Assembly (NCBI GenBank): GCA_021613535.1
Contig: CP075494.1
Span: forward strand, 372,001 to 436,000
DNA length: 64,000 nucleotides
Reading direction: 5' to 3'
From: Adineta vaga
Lineage: Eukaryota; Rotifera
Shown here: positions 58,295 through 64,000 of the stretch, one piece after another
Numbering within the stretch: position 1 is the stretch's first letter
How the letters are laid out: the number at the start of each line of letters is the position of its first letter
Position numbers and translations under genes: made by a program
The notes under the pieces: generated by a model
Told to the model about the DNA's origin: nothing
The model's input: only the letters and a program-made list of their open reading frames with translations
Database searches by the model: none

Positions 58295-59546
58295 ATGTCT
58301 TCATCAAACAACAAATCACAAAATATTATCGATTTGAACAAAATATTCGACACAAATGATGCTACAGAAATAAAACAAATGCAAAAAGAATTCGAATCAA
58401 ATGGATGGTGTTTCGTTCTTCTTCTGAAAGAACTTATTCCAAATCCAGATCTAATCAAGCAACTAACGCAGTTTTTTGAATCTGATAATAAAAACAGTTG
58501 GTACTCTAACGTAAGTATTCACCAATATATGTTTATTCTAAAGCTAATCACAAAGAAGGAATCAAACTATTGACTGGAAGTTATTTGCAATAGTTTGCAA
58601 ATAAATGATTGATACCAAAGACACTTATTGAACCATTAAGTTATCTTTTACAAATGTTAGATGCCGTCACAAAGCATTTAATCGAAATTTTTGATCAACA
58701 CTCAGTATTTCAACAACATCCGTCTTTATCAAATCTTATCAAACGAGCTCGTTTACCATTGAAAAATGAACATTTTGGTATGCTTGATATTGTATCTTAT
58801 TTTAATGATAAAAGTGGTTTTCAACCGCACCACAAAATGGAGAATCAACTGAAGAAGTGAATTGTGTTCCATATTATGATCCAGGATTACTTTCAATTAG
58901 TATTTTATCAACACATGAAGGTCTTCAATTGAAAAAGATGATAAATGATGAATGGATTGATGGACCATTAGAATCAAATATTGGAGTTATTTGGTTAGGA
59001 GAAAGAGCATCTCGGATAACAAAAAATCGATTGAAAGCAGGTATTCATCGAGTTATTTATCCTCAAGAATCGAAACGCCGATTGACAATATGGTATGAAA
59101 TATGTACAACTGAACAATTAAAAAATATTAGTGATAAGATGACGAATGAAATAATGGCTGGTGGAATGGTTACATTTAATAATCTTCCTGGAGCATCTCC
59201 AATACCTGTATTTCGTAATGAGAGAAGATTGGATTTTCTGAGACGAGTTGAATGGTCTCATGGATTGACAATGACTAAAGCGCCTCCACTGCAATATATT
59301 CTCCCAAAACATGATATTTCATTTCCAACAGATTATTCAAATACGAATTACAGAGGTGCAGAATCTTCCGTGAAACAGTCGCGTTTGCACCCCCGAACAA
59401 ATTTGTCCTCAAATTCTCAGTTTTTGAAAAGTAAAATCTCAAAACGTTCACGCACAAATACGCCAAAGATTTTCCCAAAAACGAAAAATTCTTCCATCAC
59501 CCGCGCGGGGGCGCACGAGGAAGATTATGTACTTCCGACGAATTAA
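58295..59546 (+). pseudogene. isopenicillin-N-synthase-like Fe(II) oxygenase, frameshifted
   Basis: Exon 1 (58295-58510) and exon 2 (from 58621) join in phase. They encode the N-terminal DIOX region (KEFESNGWCFVLLLKELI). A 1-nt shift near 58,830 breaks the frame just before NCVPYYDPGLLSISILSTHE in the catalytic core, which continues through GVIWLGERASRITKNRLKAG and IHRVIYPQESKRRLTIW. Fe(II)/2-oxoglutarate oxygenases of this family use an HxD…H triad. The first His is replaced by Tyr (PYYD), while the distal His in IHRV is present. From 59,350 the tail is Lys/Ser/Arg-rich, unlike the family and more GC-rich, perhaps an inserted element. Likely inactive. Confidence 0.75.
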
Positions 59547-59727
59547 CTAAAGCACCCCTTCATGTAATAAATTCCTTCATTTATCCATAAAATTATAATT
59601 TTTAAGAATAACATTATAGAAAATCTTAGCACTATGTATGTTTCATACTATATTTAATCGTATTATCTTTTCTTATCAATAAATTTTATTTTGTCATATT
59701 TTTGTTCACGCTAATACGCAGGAGTGC

Positions 59728-59811
59728 CAAGGGGAAAAAAGCGAGACTTCATCTACTCCCAAAATTTTTGGGAGTACAGTGGGTGTACGGGAGTCTCGCT
59801 TTCCCCCCTTG
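59728..59811. mobile_element. 84-bp hairpin element
   Basis: CAAGGGGAAAAAAGCGAGAC on the left pairs with GTCTCGCTTTCCCCCCTTG on the right. A second palindrome ACTCCCAAAATTTTTGGGAG fills the centre. It sits 37 bp ahead of a broken F-box gene. Confidence 0.7.
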
Positions 59812-59847
59812 TATAATTCTCATTTTTACTTTCGTTTTTTCCACAGT

Positions 59848-60741
59848 AAAAACAACATGTTTTGGTGATCTTCCAAATGAGATTATCTATGAAATATTTG
59901 AATATCTCGATGCTTATCATATTTATACAGCTTTCTCAATCTCAATAATCGTTTTCAACATATTCTCTTCAATTCAAATGTTCCCTTTCGAATTGAAATA
60001 TTTCTTTCATCTAGTCCATCGTTTCATCGTTATTATACACAATTTCTTCTCTCCCATTTACATCGAAGTCATTCACTTCATTTATTAAATTCTTATTCGA
60101 TGGCTCTTGTCATTTTACTATTACAAAATACTTCGAAATTTAGTCGATTACATAATCTTATTCTTGATCAAATTGATTTGGTTTATCTTGAAAATCTTCT
60201 TCTTGCATTAATTACTTCTCCATGTCTTTCTTCATTAAACATTATTTATAATGATCCTATTTCAGCTAAAACATCTATCTTGAATTTAATATTTCACTTC
60301 CCTAATTTAAAACATTGTAAAATCACATTCAAAACTGGTTTTGAAACGGATTTATCACCTGTATGTGTTAACAAATATAGTTCAATTCGATCTCTTTATT
60401 TAAAAGGAGAATGCAAACTTAAAAATCTTTTATCTATTTTATCATATACTCTTCTAGTTCGTTGTCTATCTGTCGATACTTTGAATACATATGTTCAAGA
60501 TGAAATTGAAAATGCTTCCATTATATTAAATTATTTAAAACACTGTTCAGTTCGTTTAGGCCATATTCAATCACATCAATTTATACCACTCATTACGAAA
60601 CATTTTCCAAATCTTCAAGTATTACATTTATCAATGGAAACCAGTGATTTTATCTCACATTCCACATTTACGTATTTTCATCAAACACAATTGACATATG
60701 ACTTACAATATGCTATCATAAATCTCACAGTTTTTATGTAG
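59848..60741 (+). pseudogene. broken F-box gene
   Basis: The F-box is clear (CFGDLPNEIIYEIFEYLDAY) but has no start codon in frame close to it, and the reading frame ends at 60,086-60,088. Leu-rich sequence resumes in another frame from about 60,100 (KFSRLHNLILDQIDLVYLEN, then FHFPNLKHCKITF) to a stop at 60,741. At least one shift separates the parts and the C-terminus is short. The same family as the broken gene at 7,721. Confidence 0.7.
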
Positions 60742-61191
60742 ATTTTTTTCTCATATGAATAAATACTCGCATATAAACTGCGTCACGTATCTTTTAGAAT
60801 ACTCCTCTACAACCTATTTTTCTTTTCTATTGATGAATACCATTAGTGACACATATCCCGCATTACACTCTGAGAAAAATTAGTGCTCTACGAAACCTCC
60901 TAAGTTGCCCGTGGTTCTACTGAATATATTTAAAGTTCGTAAATTGTAAATAGTTCCGTAGACTTCGCACGGTTCGGTATTGATAAAGTCGTACCACAAA
61001 GAAGTTCTGTAAAGTGCTCTTGGGTTCCGTAATTCTCCTAATGATCGATCAATGATTTAGCAGACCGCAGACGGTGTGGCTTTATGGACACGAAACCATT
61101 GATAGTGGGTGAGTGTTGTGCAGTGTTATTTTACTCCCTTACTCTCGCCTTCACCCACACCCTCACCCACACCCACACCCTTAATTTCCAG
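60742..61191. other. intergenic with MITE end and island
   Basis: One end of the TGTCACATA MITE family (GTGACACATATCCCGCATTA) is at 60,846. An island follows: G arm at 61,105-61,116 (GTGGGTGAGTGT), C arm at 61,151-61,180 (CACCCACACCCTCACCCACA and on). The C arm provides the pyrimidine tract before the acceptor of the next exon. Confidence 0.6.
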
Positions 61192-61464
61192 ACAAATACA
61201 TATATCGGTGATATTATTGATGAACTCTTTGTTGAAGAATGGAAAGTGAATATCAACTATTCAATATTCTATCAACCATGTTCTCCAACATACTGCTCAT
61301 ATATAATTAGCAAATCAAACACTTTTCTATATATTCTAACACAAATTTTAGCTTTTTATGGTGGACTTACCGTCAGTTTGCAATTCATTGTGCCATACAT
61401 AATTCAATTGGCGTTCAAAATAAAAACTTATTTTACCAGAGTTACAACTAATCCTTCTGCTTAA
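61192..61464 (+). pseudogene. orphan C-terminal exon of a bdelloid-type membrane protein
   Basis: After TTTCCAG the frame encodes IIDELFVEEWKVNINYSIFY, a CSPTYCSY Cys motif, then a hydrophobic helix ILTQILAFYGGLTVSLQFIV, ending in TAA at 61,462-61,464. This is the C-terminal part of the family also seen broken at 2,501-2,969. The upstream exons with the extracellular Cys-rich region are not visible in the preceding kilobase, where an island and a broken F-box gene lie. It is therefore probably a truncated copy, although a distant upstream exon cannot be excluded. Confidence 0.65.
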
Positions 61465-61930
61465 TTAAATATCATTACTCTCTCTCTCTCTATTTATTCA
61501 TTAAAAGTGAATAAATCACGCAAGAAAAATAATTTGCAAGTTTTTTGTTTTCTTTACTGTGATGTGGATCATCGCTCTTCTAATTCATATATCTTAAAGA
61601 TGTGAATGTGAATGATGTGACGAGAAGACTCACAAAACTTATACTAAGAGCAAGGTTTTGGTCGGGTTGTGCACCAATTAAAATAATATTTGATCAATTC
61701 ATTCATCTACAAACTTGAACGTTGATGGTGGTTATAAGGATGTGGGTGAGTGAATGTTGCCTCTTAACATCATCACTCTCAACTTTGCATCCACAAGTTG
61801 ATATCTATTATTTACATTATACAACCTTTCAATGATGAAAGGGTGTGCGTCGATACTGAAAAATTGTCTGTTCTTAATTCTTATTTAATTCTAACATAGA
61901 AAAACAGTTTTTATTAAATAGCTATTAATA
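61465..61930. other. intergenic with weak island
   Basis: A (TC)n run at 61,478-61,492 and a weak telomere-like G tract GATGTGGGTGAGTG at 61,739 with a degenerate partner CATCACTCTCAAC. Confidence 0.45.
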
Positions 61931-62935
61931 CTATAGTAGTGAGTATGACTGAACTTTTTCTAACTCTACTACAAAAGCGAATGATTGGGTATATGTATCG
62001 TGAGTTGGATTTAGTTCGATGTTAGTGCTTGAGCCGAGTGGTATAAGTCGCAAGTTCGAACCGGCTAAAAATTCGAATAAAGCCTTAATTTCATTTTTTT
62101 CATAACCTGGATAGTTGAACAACTCATCAAATACCAAAATTGATCCTGAAACTAAACGACTTCCAAGAAGGAATAAAACATCTCGTGCACCATCGTAAAT
62201 ATCACAATCAATGTGAACGAATGACACCGGAGTATGACATTGATATTCACGATCAATTAAACGAAGTTGAGTAGGTAATGTGTCGATAAATAAACCTTTC
62301 ACTAAAACAACATTTGATGGAACTGAAACAACGGATCCATTAGGTATACTAAACGATCCAGCGCCATAACCAGGTCTCCAGTTCGTCGGTAATCCACTAA
62401 AAGTATCAAACCCATAAACTGGCTGACTGTTATCCCCACAAAACACTCTCCTCCAATTAGCGATACTAGTTAAAGTAGCACCACGAAATACTCCAAATTC
62501 CATCCAAAGACCATTACAAGAGGGTCTCACTATATCTTTAAGTGGAGGATTGTGAAAAAGGATTTGAATAGAATGTGTCCCTGGAGTAAGTCGACGTGAC
62601 ATTAAAGCTGTACGAGTATTTGTAATAAATTCACCTAAGGTTGAGTGGTTTTGCGATATGTATATGATTCTTGAAGCATCACGTTCACTTACATATGCAC
62701 TTCTATTATTCATTGTTGATAGAATTATTTCTTTGAATTGATCACGTTTGAATGAACCACTATTAGATGGATGGCATAGAACTTCAGACGATGATATTTG
62801 AATCATAGAATAACCCATTGTTGTGTTCAGTATAGTATTGCTTTGTATACAGATACTACGCCGTATTATGAGATATATAATGATGGCGAGTAAAAAATAT
62901 AATAGAAGCTGTATGTTTCTTTTAGTTGTGATCAT
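61931..62935 (-). CDS. membrane-anchored TylF-like methyltransferase
   Basis: A single-exon frame of 334 residues. A short cytoplasmic N-terminus (MITTKRN) and a TM/signal anchor (LLLYFLLAIIIYLIIRR, about 10-27) would place the domain in the Golgi/ER lumen. The catalytic part begins WMEFGVFRGATLTSIA, the SAM-binding Gly motif. It continues with VYGFDTFSGLPTNWRPG and SFVHIDCDIYDGARDVL, the Asp cluster that binds Mg2+ in TylF/MycF-type O-methyltransferases, and ends with GSILVFDELFNYPG. In bacteria this family methylates macrolide sugars. Here the substrate is unknown, and the bacterial-type relatives raise the possibility of horizontal transfer. Intact. Confidence 0.85.
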   Translation of the reverse strand: MITTKRNIQLLLYFLLAIIIYLIIRRSICIQSNTILNTTMGYSMIQISSSEVLCHPSNSGSFKRDQFKEIILSTMNNRSAYVSERDASRIIYISQNHSTLGEFITNTRTALMSRRLTPGTHSIQILFHNPPLKDIVRPSCNGLWMEFGVFRGATLTSIANWRRVFCGDNSQPVYGFDTFSGLPTNWRPGYGAGSFSIPNGSVVSVPSNVVLVKGLFIDTLPTQLRLIDREYQCHTPVSFVHIDCDIYDGARDVLFLLGSRLVSGSILVFDELFNYPGYEKNEIKALFEFLAGSNLRLIPLGSSTNIELNPTHDTYTQSFAFVVELEKVQSYSLL

Positions 62936-63503
62936 CTAAACAGTATTCTAATCGGTATTTTACAAGGGAGTGGGCGTGTGTGTGTGTGTGTGTGAACAAG
63001 ATTATAAGATAAGTAGACGGATAAAAGGAATATTATCACCCACTGACATCCACCGAGGTATTATATCTGTAGATGGAATTGAAAATAGTTACTGACGTTA
63101 CTCATCTGATACGACAAAGAATAGATTGTCGTGCTTGATATACTCGCGTTATGTGCGTTTTGTTTCAGCTAACAAAGAGTAGAACTCAGATAAAATAGGA
63201 AAAGGAAAAAGATAAACTCAAGCAAGAGAGAAACAAGATACTAGACACTTTTTAACTCTAACCAGATTTCTCATGAATTTGTCGCGAATGTTGATGGAAT
63301 GAACGTTATACTCATACTCCTCAGTTGTTGACAAAGTGATAATATTCTACATCGTTCTTTTTCGTTCTGTTCTAAACAATATTTGTGATGACTCCTTCGG
63401 AATGCGTTTGTTCGTTATCCAAGATAAAACAGAAAAGAAAAACAACGTTGAATAGGTAGGCATATTTGTTTCATCTGCTGTGTTAACGAGATCTTACAGT
63501 ACT
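62936..63503. promoter_or_regulatory. shared upstream region of two divergent genes
   Basis: 570 bp between the methyltransferase (reverse) and the B-box gene (forward). Contains the GT microsatellite; no defined promoter motif seen. Confidence 0.4.
62975..62994. repeat. (GT)n microsatellite
   Basis: About ten GT dinucleotides upstream of the methyltransferase start. Confidence 0.9.
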
Positions 63504-64000
63504 ATGCCAAAAAAGTGCAACGTTACAGTCGAATCGAAGCCATGCGACAAGTCTTCGTTTGCCACCTGCAATGGACGTAGACATATTACTTTTTTTATCT
63601 TCACTAAATATCATTTTTGCTTTTTGCAGGTCAGCACTCATTTTGCTTATCGCATCTTAACGTTCACCAACAACAGCTCAACACGCAAATGGAGGGAATA
63701 GTTCATATTCACGATCTGTTACTCGAAGAGCTGAATGAACATTGCAGTCCCTTGGTACATGAACTACTTACTTTTGCCCGTGAACTTAGTCTTATCGATG
63801 CATGGCAGATACGTACTTTGGCACAAGCCACAAATCAAATTACACAAGAAGCAAATCGAGCTCGAAACATCGTTCGTCAAGCTATCGAAGAGAATCAGCA
63901 CTGAGCGAACGGCAATGATGTTGCCATTTCGGAGAGTTTCATGCAGCTAAAGAAACGTCTGACGATACTTAGTGAACAGTTGCAGATAAGAATGAAGACA
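63504..64000 (+). CDS. B-box/coiled-coil (TRIM-like) protein start, with in-frame TGA, runs off window
   Basis: Exon 1 (63504-63576) joins exon 2 (from 63630) in phase. The N-terminus has the Cys/His spacing of a B-box-like zinc finger (KKCNVTVESKPC, ATCNGRQHSFCLSHL), followed by HQQQLNTQ and a long helical region (LTFARELSLIDAWQIRTLAQ, then ANRARNIVRQAI). In bdelloids this plan usually precedes a C-terminal NHL or similar domain. A TGA interrupts at 63,902-63,904. The same frame then continues for the last 96 bp with clear coiled-coil character (SFMQLKKRLTILSEQLQIRM). Either the protein ends at 115 residues or the TGA is a recent nonsense mutation in a longer gene. Confidence 0.65.

Noticed and set aside
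62040-62070. GTTCGAACC resembling a tRNA T-arm
   Set aside because: It lies inside the intact methyltransferase frame and no cloverleaf surrounds it.

Overview
The window looks like bdelloid rotifer nuclear DNA (an Adineta- or Rotaria-type genome). I infer this from four things. The DNA is AT-rich, with compact genes split by 50-60 nt GT-AG introns. Many short islands carry the bdelloid telomere hexamer TGTGGG and its complement. Several families are typical of bdelloids: membrane-anchored NHL propellers, EGF/LDLa 7TM receptors, F-box/LRR proteins, pentapeptide-repeat proteins and FG-GAP fragments. Transposons of many superfamilies, mostly short non-autonomous copies, are scattered throughout. 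No rRNA, tRNA or CRISPR array was recognised.

Layout. 1-5.5 kb: tail of a cut membrane-protein gene, a hAT-like MITE with a perfect 8-bp target duplication, a decayed membrane-protein pseudogene, and a complete intron-containing Mutator-like (MULE) transposon with a 10-bp target duplication. 6-16 kb: a membrane/zinc-ribbon gene resembling Golgin-A7/Erf4, a broken F-box gene, a seven-exon secreted/EGF/TM gene broken by one TAG, a secreted phospholipase A2 gene and a frameshifted gene fragment. 16-26 kb: a small C2-domain gene, a broken EGF-7TM receptor, a MLKL/HeLo-like helical-bundle gene and a type II membrane NHL propeller whose large intron holds a piggyBac-type MITE. 26-35 kb: gene-poor, rich in inverted-repeat elements and a 2-kb hAT element, with a telomere-like array fused directly to a duplicated 3' end of the phospholipase gene. 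35-43 kb: a broken pentapeptide-repeat/C2 gene and an intact 1,730-residue LDLa/EGF 7TM receptor, which is a paralogue of the broken one. 43-49 kb: an F-box gene with about 30 leucine-rich repeats, almost every repeat being its own 84-nt exon. 49-64 kb: an FG-GAP scrap, a second NHL gene carrying a fold-back transposon in its intron, an intact rhodopsin-like GPCR, a frameshifted isopenicillin-N-synthase-like gene, another broken F-box gene, an orphan membrane exon, an intact TylF-type methyltransferase and the start of a B-box/coiled-coil gene.

Themes. The intact genes are mainly surface or sensory (7TM, EGF, LDLa, NHL), protein turnover or recognition (F-box/LRR, B-box), or possibly immune (MLKL/HeLo-like). 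About half of the recognisable genes are broken, usually by single-base shifts. The most striking feature is a family of about 20 short islands with a G-rich telomere-like arm on the left and a C-rich arm on the right. Several sit exactly at the edge of a truncated gene fragment. The clearest case, at 33,497, joins CCCACA repeats to a 191-bp duplicate of the phospholipase gene end. These islands look like scars of healed or fused chromosome ends, or a hairpin element built on telomere repeats. All exon coordinates were read by eye from splice motifs and reading-phase agreement.
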